Below, piece by piece: positions 5,237 to 11,385 of a DNA stretch of 12,094 nt. Position 1 is the stretch's first letter; each line of letters opens with the position of its first letter. Below the pieces are notes generated by a model. That model worked only from the letters and a program-made list of their open reading frames with translations, had not been told where the DNA came from and made no database searches. This DNA is from JBNJEM01 sp051745935 (GTDB lineage: Bacteria; Planctomycetota; Planctomycetia; Pirellulales; Pirellulaceae), in the NCBI GenBank assembly GCA_051745935.1, contig JBNJEM010000176.1, positions 1-12,094 of the forward strand. Direction: 5' to 3'. A program made the position numbers and the translations under genes.

Positions 5237-8147
5237 CGCGGTCTTCTGGCGAGTCTTCTGGAAAGAGTACCGCACGCAGCGAGCGTTTTGGATCTGCTGG
5301 GTGGTGTTGACGGCGGCGATGCTGTGGATCCCCTCGTTTTCGGCTTCCGGCGAGGCGCAAAGCGTGCAGTGGATCTTCCGACTGGCCCTGGCCCTGCCGG
5401 CGTTCTATGCCGCCGGGTGTGGAGGAACCCTGTTCGCGGCGGAGCACGAATCCGGTACCTTCCAGTTCCAGCAGGCGCTTCCAGTTTCCTGGCGGCCCGT
5501 GTTTTTTGCCAAGGTGGCCTTCGCCGTAGCGAGCACGGCACTCATGACGGGCGTGCTCTGCCTCGGCGCGGTGGCGGTAACCGGCGGCAGGCTTCCTCCC
5601 ACGCCCGAGCATCTCGGCGCTTGGGCCTTGTGGAGCACCGCCGCCACGGAGCTGTTTGTGTGGAGCGTGTTTTTTTCCCTTTTGCTGCACCGCCCGCTCA
5701 CGGCGGCGGTATTAGGAATCGCCGCCGGCTCATTTGGCATGCACGCGGCGGCCTCCGCCGTCACGCCTCATTACTTCACACTGCACGCCGAACCGTACAT
5801 TCAGGCAATTCCTCTGCGATTCGCCGTCGTGGTCGTGATCGCGGTGATCGATGTCTGCTTGGGCGCGCGGTGGCTGCGCGAAAGAGAAGAACGTCCGGAG
5901 GGCGTCTTCGGAACATCGCGCGGGAAGGTGGCCCGTCGCACGGAAAGGAAGGCAGTCCTTTCGACATCACAAAGCGGCGGTGAGTTCGGCAGACTGGTTT
6001 GGCAACAGTGGCGCCAGTCCGCGGGGATGTTTCTCGTGCTGGGGCTGCTCATTGTTGTGTTGGTCGTTTCCGGGGCGGTCTTGCTCAGGGGCCGCCATTC
6101 CCTGATCGATCCCAGACACATGATGTTCACTGTTCACGGACGCACGGATATCATGGTACTCCTGCAAGGGATCACGATCGTGCTCGTCCCGCTCGCCGGC
6201 GTGAGCGTCTTTTGGAGCGACTGGCGGCATGGCGGACACCGATTCCTGGTGGAGCGAGGCGTGCGACCCTCGTTGTTCTGGCTTAGCCGTCAGCTGGTGT
6301 GGATCTTACCGCTGGCGCTCTGGGAACTGTTGCTCGCCGCTGTCTTTCTATGGCCCGCGGTGCTGCATTCACCCTTGACTCGCCACATCGTTGACCATGC
6401 CATGCCAGACGGGGAAAGCCAGTGGTGGCTCTCGCACCTCGCTTTAACGTTCGGGGTCTGCGTCTTAGCTAGCGTGGGCATTATGTTGGCGTACACCGCG
6501 GGTCAACTCTGCTCGTTGCTGTTTCGCAGCGGTGTACTGGCCGGTTTTCTCAGCTTCCTACTGAGTGGCTTGGTGCTCGCATGGGGCGGGTTCATGCTTT
6601 ACACCGAGGTTCCCTGGATCTGGTCGGTGCTGCCGATTCCGTTTATGTTTCTGCTCACCGGTTGGCTACGGACCCGCGGAGCGTTGCTGGAGCGCAACAC
6701 ATGGCGAGCCTGGCTGGCACCGGGAGTGGTGCTCGGGCTGCCCACGGTTGCCTTGCTGATCGCGGCTTCCACCTACCGCGTTTTCAGTGTGCCGTTGGTG
6801 TCACCCGGCTTTTCGCCCCGGCAGTATGCGCGTCCGGCCACGGCGGAGGAACGCGTTACAGTGAGGATGTACGAACGGGCCTGGGCGCTGTACGACGTGA
6901 AGCGGAACATGCCGCCCGAGGAAGAATCGTCAACGGCTCAGAACGATTCCAATGCGGATCGAGCAGGCTCGGAGCCGCCGCCGGAACTGAGGGATCTGGA
7001 TCTGGAATGGGTGGAGAAGCACCGAGCGGCGCTGGAGTTGGCGCTCAAGGCGAGCCGACGAGCTGACGCCGACTTTTTCGCGTCGAATTTGTTTCGCTCC
7101 AGTGCCGCAGGTCATGCTGCTGTGATGGGGCATAAATTGAGAGTCGCGGGAGAGATTCTCCGTCAGGCGGGGCAACTCGACAAGGCATTGGAATACTGCT
7201 TGGCCGCGTTGCGCGTCTCTCGCCACTTGCGCGAGCGAAATCGAATGCAGGAGCATATAGATCGCTTGGAAAGGAAAGTCCATTACGCGATGAGGAGGTG
7301 GGCCGCCCACCCGGAACAAACCGCGGCCAGCGTCTCGGAGTCGCTAAAGCGAATCGACGCCATCAACGACGGGATTCCACCCCGCGACACGGCCATCAAG
7401 AATCGCTACCTCTTCGCGCGGCGCGCGGTCCACGCCGATCAAGAAGCCCTGGCCGACTTGATTGCCGTGAAACTGCTCTCGGAACGCGAGGCGTTCCAGA
7501 CCTATCTATGGTCCAGATGTTTGCCTTGGGAGCGGGCCCGAGCGGTGCGGGTCTTGAACCGGATCACGGCTGAGCAGTTAAGGAGATGGCGAGAGGCCGC
7601 CGAGTGTGTGGAGAATAATCGCCGCTGTCATTACCCGGATCAGCAACCTTGGCGCCCCCATATGGCATGGAACGATGACGTGGAAAGCCTTACTTTTCCC
7701 ATCACGGAGTTCTACAAACCGTTTGCGGACGCGCAAATCCGGGGGTTGATGGAGATGGAAACCGAGCGGCGAGCCACCCGTCTGATCCTGGCCTTGTTGG
7801 CCTGGAAACTGGAGCACGGGGAACTGCCGCGGACCCTGGAAGCATTAGAAGGTGATGTGTTGGAATCGCTGCCCGTTGATCCGTTCACCGGCGAGGCTTT
7901 CCGTTATTTCCCCGAAGGGCTTCCCGTGGACATTAGATGGTCGCGAGAGAGACGCTCATATGACACGGTCCCAGCCAACCGGCCGTTTGTATGGAGCGCG
8001 GGCAGCAAGCTGCATTACCGTCCCCGGGAAACCCGGCTACTGCAGAAATTTCACTTTGAACGCCGGCGTTTCCCGCACACCTACCTCACTCATCCGACCT
8101 CGGAAATCGAGCTCTGGCAATCCGGCTGGCTTTTCCCGGTCCCGTGA
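5229..8147 (+). CDS. Large ABC-2 type permease with two fused halves and a soluble C-terminal region
   Basis: I chose ATG 5229, inside the ATPase end, because GGAGGAGG at 5215-5222 lies 6 nt before it and the protein then opens with a normal ABC-2 start (FWKEYRTQRAFW). The earlier in-frame start at 5013 lies within the ATPase gene. The 972 residues hold 12-13 hydrophobic segments (about 16-36, 49-70, 91-117, 131-153, 157-177, 196-214, 264-286, 307-330, 353-378, 401-424, 434-458, 462-480, 496-517). The second half begins at about 254 with LVWQQWRQSAGMF, echoing the first, so both membrane halves seem fused in one chain. Residues about 530-972 are soluble: an acidic linker (560-585), TPR-like helices (about 600-690), then RRATRLILALLAWKLEHGEL...LPVDPFTGEAFRY (847-893), a patch I recall from many planctomycete proteins. 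Which side of the membrane it faces is uncertain because the helix count could be 12 or 13. Confidence 0.85.
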   Translation: MNSAVFWRVFWKEYRTQRAFWICWVVLTAAMLWIPSFSASGEAQSVQWIFRLALALPAFYAAGCGGTLFAAEHESGTFQFQQALPVSWRPVFFAKVAFAVASTALMTGVLCLGAVAVTGGRLPPTPEHLGAWALWSTAATELFVWSVFFSLLLHRPLTAAVLGIAAGSFGMHAAASAVTPHYFTLHAEPYIQAIPLRFAVVVVIAVIDVCLGARWLREREERPEGVFGTSRGKVARRTERKAVLSTSQSGGEFGRLVWQQWRQSAGMFLVLGLLIVVLVVSGAVLLRGRHSLIDPRHMMFTVHGRTDIMVLLQGITIVLVPLAGVSVFWSDWRHGGHRFLVERGVRPSLFWLSRQLVWILPLALWELLLAAVFLWPAVLHSPLTRHIVDHAMPDGESQWWLSHLALTFGVCVLASVGIMLAYTAGQLCSLLFRSGVLAGFLSFLLSGLVLAWGGFMLYTEVPWIWSVLPIPFMFLLTGWLRTRGALLERNTWRAWLAPGVVLGLPTVALLIAASTYRVFSVPLVSPGFSPRQYARPATAEERVTVRMYERAWALYDVKRNMPPEEESSTAQNDSNADRAGSEPPPELRDLDLEWVEKHRAALELALKASRRADADFFASNLFRSSAAGHAAVMGHKLRVAGEILRQAGQLDKALEYCLAALRVSRHLRERNRMQEHIDRLERKVHYAMRRWAAHPEQTAASVSESLKRIDAINDGIPPRDTAIKNRYLFARRAVHADQEALADLIAVKLLSEREAFQTYLWSRCLPWERARAVRVLNRITAEQLRRWREAAECVENNRRCHYPDQQPWRPHMAWNDDVESLTFPITEFYKPFADAQIRGLMEMETERRATRLILALLAWKLEHGELPRTLEALEGDVLESLPVDPFTGEAFRYFPEGLPVDIRWSRERRSYDTVPANRPFVWSAGSKLHYRPRETRLLQKFHFERRRFPHTYLTHPTSEIELWQSGWLFPVP

Positions 8148-8264
8148 GCGTATGACACTTTGGCGAGTGCCTCCTCGTTTCAAACACTGGACATCTCCCC
8201 ACCCACGGCGTAACGATCGTCGGTGGTGCTCCGGGGGCCATAATAGGTCCACGGATGAAGAAAC

Positions 8265-8288
8265 GGAAGAAGCCACGCGGCTTTTTCC
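8265..8288 (+). terminator. Intrinsic-type terminator of the ABC operon
   Basis: GGAAGAAGCC (8265-8274), loop ACGC, then GGCTTTTTCC (8279-8288) form a 10-bp stem with a single G-U pair. The T tract is in the descending arm rather than after it, so it may not be a fully classical terminator. It lies about 117 nt after the permease stop. Confidence 0.55.
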
Positions 8289-8317
8289 ACCCGGGAGTCC
8301 CGTCCGCCGGATTCCCT

Positions 8318-8346
8318 TTGGTCCTTTCGGTCCCTCAGGTCCTTGA
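8318..8346 (+). repeat. Degenerate 9-bp tandem repeat (GGTCC core)
   Basis: Three consecutive 9-bp units share GGTCC: tttGGTCCT, ttcGGTCCC, tcaGGTCCT. Non-coding microsatellite-like tract between operons; function not apparent. Confidence 0.6.
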
Positions 8347-8452
8347 TTCGATGCAGCCAAGGACGAAAGGCGCAACAAAACGGGCTACAAGGACTTAAAG
8401 TTCTCCTCACCCCACCCCAGCGCAGCCCTCCTCTCGGTCGCTCAATCTCGTC

Positions 8453-8481
8453 TTGACGCGTAACGCTATGCGCTATATCAT
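8453..8481 (+). promoter_or_regulatory. Promoter of higBA, predicting a leaderless toxin mRNA
   Basis: TTGACG (8453-8458), 17-bp spacer, TATCAT (8476-8481): five of six matches in each box. A start point 7 nt after the -10 box falls at the ATG of higB (8488), so the toxin message would have almost no leader. No ribosome site precedes that ATG, which fits. Confidence 0.7.
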
Positions 8482-8492
8482 TCCCGAATGAT
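8477..8492. promoter_or_regulatory. Palindromic operator overlapping the higB start codon
   Basis: ATCATTC (8477-8483) and GAATGAT (8486-8492) are perfect reverse complements around CC. The site covers part of the -10 box and the toxin ATG, as expected for autorepression by HigA or the HigBA complex. Part of the symmetry comes from the start codon itself, so its use as an operator is inference. Confidence 0.55.
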
Positions 8493-8769
8493 TCAGAGTT
8501 TCGCCTGTCCCGATACTGAGCGGCTGTTTCATCGTCAGCGGCCGAAACGTTTTCCCCAGAGAGTGCATCGTGTGACGTTCCGGAAACTGCGGATGCTTCA
8601 TCGTGCGCGGACGCTGCGGGACCTGAGAGTGCCACCAGGCAACCGCTTGGAATCGCTCAAAGGAGACCGGAAAGGGCAATACAGCGTCCGCGTGAACGAT
8701 CAATTCAGAATCTGCTTCGCATGGCGATCCGGCGACGCATTCGAGGTCGAGATAGTGGACTGTCATTAG
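8488..8769 (+). CDS. higB: HigB-type mRNA-interferase toxin (RelE superfamily)
   Basis: The 93-residue protein has the length and layout of HigB: LERL-like motif as NRLESLKGDRKGQYSVRVNDQFRICFAW (residues about 52-79) followed by a terminal VEIVDCH. HigB toxins cut mRNA on the ribosome. In the well studied homologue the C-terminal Asp-Tyr-His motif takes part in catalysis; here the Tyr position is Cys92 (codon TGT). It is co-transcribed with higA: its stop TAG is part of the higA ribosome site (TAGGAGGTG, 8767-8775), and higA starts 10 nt later. The start ATG at 8488 coincides with the predicted transcription start. The toxin-first order is the normal one for HigBA. Confidence 0.9.
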   Translation: MIQSFACPDTERLFHRQRPKRFPQRVHRVTFRKLRMLHRARTLRDLRVPPGNRLESLKGDRKGQYSVRVNDQFRICFAWRSGDAFEVEIVDCH

Positions 8770-8779
8770 GAGGTGAAAG

Positions 8780-9082
8780 ATGGCTAAGAAACTGGATCCT
8801 CTTCATCCCGGCGAGGTTTTGCTTGAAGAGTTCCTCCTCCCGATGGAACTGAGTCAAAGCGCCTTGGCACGTGGGATCGGCGTCCCCCCGCGACGGATCA
8901 ATGAAATCGTGCATGGTGCTCGGCGCGTGACCGCGGATACGGCACTTCGTCTTGGCCGTTTTTTCGGCACATCCCCGGAATTCTGGCTGGGCCTTCAAAT
9001 GGACTACGAATTGGACACGGAAAACGACCGCCTCAAAGGCCGCCTTGAGACGGAGGTGCGTGAGCATCACCGGACAGGATGA
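8780..9082 (+). CDS. higA: HigA-type antitoxin, XRE helix-turn-helix
   Basis: The 100-residue protein starts with the family motif LDPLHPGEVLLEEFLLPMELS (residues 5-25, split here as two stretches) and continues as an XRE helix-turn-helix (QSALARGIGVPPRRINEIVHG, about 26-46; VTADTALRLGRFFGTSPEFW, about 50-69). HigA neutralises HigB and represses the promoter, probably at the palindrome over the higB start. The ribosome site AGGAGGTG is a near-perfect anti-SD match that overlaps the toxin stop, so the antitoxin should be made efficiently, in contrast to the leaderless toxin. Length and motifs are complete; there is no sign of decay. Confidence 0.92.
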   Translation: MAKKLDPLHPGEVLLEEFLLPMELSQSALARGIGVPPRRINEIVHGARRVTADTALRLGRFFGTSPEFWLGLQMDYELDTENDRLKGRLETEVREHHRTG

Positions 9083-9092
9083 TGGGACACAA

Positions 9093-9173
9093 CGGATAAC
9101 CAGCGCATCCACCGGAGCCGCCGATCACGCCGGTTTTGGAACCATTGTCTCTTGGCGGCGGCCCGGTTATCCG
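9093..9173. other. attC-like structured recombination site
   Basis: CGGATAACC (9093-9101) and GGTTATCCG (9165-9173) are perfect reverse complements. Inside, CCGG-A-GCCGCCG (9112-9123) pairs with CGGCGGC-CCGG (9156-9166) with one bulged A at 9116, around a 32-nt loop. A short imperfect palindrome bounded by AAC and GTT with a bulged base is the layout of integron attC sites, and it lies between two small genes. The right box is ambiguous: it could be GTTAT at 9166-9170 or GTTTCGG at 9178-9184, and the classical GTTRRRY is not met exactly. No integrase is in the window. Confidence 0.45.
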
Positions 9174-9211
9174 CGACGTTTCGGCCTCAGTGACACGGTT
9201 GACGGAAGGCA

Positions 9212-9452
9212 GTGAAAGCATCCTCCGCAGTCTTGATCGCTCGTTTACGCGAGGCATTTGGCGGGCGCCGTTGCGTCTCGGGTTGGCTCGGATATGGGGA
9301 CGTGCTCTTGTTGGGATTCGGCGGAAGGTGTAGCCGACGCTTGGCGCGTGAAGTCGCCGGATCGTCGCATTCTGGCCGTGGCAACGGATGGACGTGCCGT
9401 TCCAGTCGATGCAGACCTACCAGTCCGAGACTGGTTTGCCGAGCCGGGATAA
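9212..9452 (+). pseudogene. Small frameshifted gene of unknown function, possible integron cassette
   Basis: From GTG 9212 the frame reads LIARLREAFGGRRCVSGW, then LGYGDVLLLGFG (to about 9320). After this the sensible reading moves to another frame: AEGVADAWRVKSPDRR, then ILAVATDGRAVPVDADLPV and RDWFAEPG, ending at TAA 9450-9452. Joined, they give a plausible soluble protein of about 80 residues. A one-base indel near 9315-9330 is the simplest explanation. I do not recognise the family. The gene lies just right of the attC-like site, which fits a cassette gene. A true frameshift, an assembly error, or chance are the alternatives. Confidence 0.45.
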
Positions 9453-9518
9453 GTCGTGCCCGAACTGATCGCTCAACTTGCCCGGTGCCGGCGATGAACC
9501 CCAGCCGGAGACCATGAA

Positions 9519-9953
9519 ATGAAACTCTTTACGATTGGCTTCACGAAGAAGAGCGCCGAGGAGTTCTTCACGGCTCTCGGCGCCGCGGGGGTTAGACGGA
9601 TTATCGACATCCGTCTCAACAACACCTCGCAACTCGCCGCGTTCGCCAAACGCGATGACCTGATCTATTTCCTGCGCGAGATATGCGCCATCGACTATGT
9701 CCACCGTCCCGACCTGGCCCCGACCCCCGAGATCCTCGAAGCCTACAAGAAGCACAAAGGCACGTGGGAGCGGTTCGAGGAAGACTTCAAGGCCTTGATG
9801 CAACAGCGCCGAATCGAGACGGCACTTGAACCGGAGCTGCTCGATCAGGCCTGTCTGCTCTGTTCCGAACCCACGGCCGAATATTGCCACCGGCGGCTTG
9901 TGGGCGAATATCTCGGCGACAAATTTTCGGGGTTGGACTTATGTCATCTGTAA
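9519..9953 (+). CDS. DUF488 family protein
   Basis: The 144-residue protein shows the DUF488 hallmarks: N-terminal LFTIGFT (3-9) with a downstream helix EEFFTALGAAGV, the DIR motif (30-32), and the C-terminal CLLCSEPTAEYCHR (112-125) with the conserved paired cysteines and CHR. The biochemical role of the family is unsettled; members are often beside genes of nucleic-acid or conflict-related function. ATG 9519 has CCGGAG at 9505-9510. Its last 13 nt overlap the start of the dual-OB gene, which implies translational coupling, and this pairing is one I recall from other genomes. The gene itself looks intact. Confidence 0.88.
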   Translation: MKLFTIGFTKKSAEEFFTALGAAGVRRIIDIRLNNTSQLAAFAKRDDLIYFLREICAIDYVHRPDLAPTPEILEAYKKHKGTWERFEEDFKALMQQRRIETALEPELLDQACLLCSEPTAEYCHRRLVGEYLGDKFSGLDLCHL

Positions 9954-10258
9954 CCGAGTTTATCTGTCTGGTCAACTCCCGAAAGCACGGCGGGCGCTGC
10001 ATCGCTGGCATCGAGCCGCGGAGTGGCAAGTGGATTCGTCCTGTTTCCGACCTCGACGATGGCCGGGTGGCGCGTCCGACGCGGCTGATTGACGGACGTG
10101 AGCCGCGGCTTGGCGAGCGCCTTGCCGTGCCCCTGGCCTCCGGGGTGGCGAAAAGGTGTCAGGAACGAATGGCACTGTTATGTTCAAAGTCTTGTGGCGG
10201 GCGAGTTTACGGCGAGCGCGAGGCGTTGCCGGAGGGGGGTATTTGTAGTGGCGAATGA
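9941..10258 (+). pseudogene. Truncated dual-OB (DuOB) domain protein downstream of DUF488
   Basis: Starting at the ATG at 9941, inside the DUF488 end, the product reads FICLVNSRKHGGRCIAG, then GKWIRPVSDLDDG and LGERLAVPLAS (residues 6-67). This matches what I recall of the first OB fold of dual-OB proteins that follow DUF488, which should run to about 200 residues or more. After about residue 67 the sequence stops looking like the family and enters REP-like DNA that begins at 10150, ending at a chance stop at 10256-10258. The second OB fold is missing. A short protein could still be made, but loss of function is likely. The DUF488 partner remains intact. Confidence 0.7.
10150..10178 (+). repeat. 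REP/RAYT-like repeat, left copy
   Basis: The 29-nt sequence matches the reverse complement of 11233-11261 at 24 positions (GAAAAGG, CAGG and GAATGGCACTGT are identical). Weaker similarity continues inward for about 18 nt. Such AAAAGG..CAGG..GAATGGCAC units are familiar to me from planctomycete IS200/RAYT-linked repeats. It starts where the dual-OB homology ends. Confidence 0.65.
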
Positions 10259-10407
10259 ACGGCACGGAGGCATGTGACATGATATTGTTATAACATACGA
10301 GTGACTGCAATCAGCGCGCACCTCCGGTACCGCGCCGCTTATGGGGTCGACGCCACGTCGATCGAAAACGACCGGCGGGGGGGTCCTCCATGCAAAGTTT
10401 CGGGGAT

Positions 10408-10438
10408 GTCCGCGGCCCTGGACGCTTAAGCCGCGGAC
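10408..10438. repeat. Hairpin at the 3' end of the IS4 remnant
   Basis: GTCCGCGG (10408-10415) and CCGCGGAC (10431-10438) are perfect reverse complements around 15 nt. The right arm overlaps the transposase end on the - strand. No T tract follows, so it is not a clear terminator. Confidence 0.55.
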
Positions 10439-10748
10439 GATCCGGATATCAATTCCCGACGCGCCTCCTCGCGAGGTTTCGTCATTAACTTCCGTGATTT
10501 TGGTCGCCGTTTGATGGCTCGCGGTTCCACTCGGTTCGGACGATGGCCAACTCGTCGACTGGCGATCGATTCCAGTTTGTTTTTGGCTAAATCCAGGAAC
10601 AGGTTTTGGTTCACCGTGGCGTCAACTCGGGCGTGTAGACGGCACCCTCGCCCTGACCAAACTCGGCGTCGTTGTCCGCGAACGCCTGTTGGATGGTTTG
10701 CTCGGGGAGAATGTCCGAGTAAGGCAGTCCAGCCGCTTGAAAGAACAA
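10426..10748 (-). pseudogene. IS4-family transposase with a large internal deletion
   Basis: On the - strand, 10748-10614 encodes an IS4-like N-terminus (LFFQAAGLPYSDILPEQ, then QQAFADNDAEFGQGEGAVYTPELT). In another frame, 10625-10429 encodes an IS4-like C-terminus (NKLESIASRRVGHRPNRVEP, then RAIKRRPKSRKLMTKPREEA). The catalytic core of about 300 residues is missing and the two parts meet out of frame near 10611-10625. The N-terminal frame ends at TGA 10613-10611 and the C-terminal part at TAA 10428-10426. Upstream of the start, sequence to about 10860 may still belong to the element. It cannot move by itself but could be mobilised by a relative if its ends persist. Confidence 0.7.
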
Positions 10749-10879
10749 GGGACGGACGACATGAAAGGACTGGACGGAACCGGCACTATTCTACAGCCGG
10801 TAAGAACACTTGGTTCCCGCTCCTAAAAGTCCCTGGTGGCAAGGAGACCTGAGTGGTTTTTTATGGCTTCTTAGTATGA

Positions 10880-11130
10880 CATGGCAAGGCCCTGCTTGAC
10901 CGTTTCAAGCAACGGCTTCTCAAGGAGGGCCTCACGTTGCAGGACTATATAGGTCAAGGAGGGCCTATCCTGCAAGATCAAAAAAGTTTTCCCGACGGAG
11001 CCCAAATATATACCGGTCGCGGATGACTTTCTCCGCCGCGAGTCCGACCAACGGGAGGACGGCTTGCGTCGGGCAGCCTTCCACCCGGAAAAATCCAACC
11101 GCCTGAAATATATTAAAAAATGGGCTCGAT
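10880..11130 (+). pseudogene. Frameshifted coding remnant of unknown family
   Basis: From 10880 one frame reads GKALLDRFKQRLLKEGLTLQ, DYIGQGGPILQDQ, and ends at TGA 11024-11026. From 10953 the next frame reads VFPTEPKYIPVADDF, LRRESDQREDGLRRAAF and HPEKSNRLKYIKKWARC to about 11130. Both pieces have typical protein composition and appear to be parts of one gene. A switch within 10950-10985 is needed; the A6 run at 10980-10985 is a likely indel site. The 5' end is cut (TGA at 10877-10879 in frame). I do not recognise the family. No neighbour helps, as it lies among mobile-element debris. Confidence 0.45.
10920..10975. repeat. 13-bp direct repeat interlaced with an inverted repeat
   Basis: TCAAGGAGGGCCT occurs at 10920-10932 and 10954-10966. 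Between and across them TTGCAGGA (10937-10944) with TAGG (10950-10953) pairs with CCTA-TCCTGCAA (10964-10975), forming a stem with a 5-nt bulge whose 10-nt loop is part of the second direct copy. Confidence 0.7.
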
Positions 11131-11232
11131 GTCGACGGGCATTTTTTGCGCCGACCCCGCCAACGGCGGGCTTCGACCTCCGACGCCGTAACCTCCGCGG
11201 CCGCCGCTACTTAACGTCGATTTGGCCACACG

Positions 11233-11261
11233 ACAGTGCCATTCAGGCCTGCCCCCTTTTC
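11233..11261 (-). repeat. REP/RAYT-like repeat, right (inverted) copy
   Basis: Inverted partner of 10150-10178: 24 of 29 positions match, with differences in the variable middle (TGT/GGG and AAC/CCT). Either these are terminal inverted repeats of one 1.1-kb element or two independent REP copies in opposite orientation. The distance and lack of an intact transposase leave both open. Confidence 0.6.
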
Positions 11262-11294
11262 CTCCCCATCTCACGCTCACACGCCCGGCACCAG

Positions 11295-11331
11295 CCCCCC
11301 GCAACCCCGCTCTCCCCCCAAACCAGCCCCC
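11295..11331 (-). promoter_or_regulatory. G-quadruplex motif downstream of vapC
   Basis: C runs at 11295-11300, 11305-11308, 11314-11319 and 11327-11331 on the + strand are separated by 4, 5 and 7 nt. The - strand thus has four runs of at least four G with loops no longer than 7. It lies in the 3' region of the vapBC transcript, 55-91 nt after the toxin stop. Folding and function are inferred. Confidence 0.6.
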
Positions 11332-11385
11332 TCCGACCTCGCAAAACCTGTGTGTCTTCGTTTCTTGTTGCTGCCCTGTCGTGTC

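Larger units (their letters stand above)
8148..8487. other. 340-nt interval without a gene
   Basis: No supported gene. It holds the operon terminator (8265-8288), a degenerate 9-bp tandem run of GGTCC units (about 8318-8346), and the higBA promoter and operator (8453-8492). Confidence 0.7.

Noticed and set aside
10286..10295. TGTTATAACA palindrome as a second attC or operator
   Set aside because: Only a 10-bp palindrome with no inner stem and no gene beside it.
10980..10986. Programmed -1 frameshift at the A6G run
   Set aside because: The change needed is +1 (equivalent to one extra base), the codon phase does not match A-AAA-AAG, and the 5' end is also broken, so decay is simpler.
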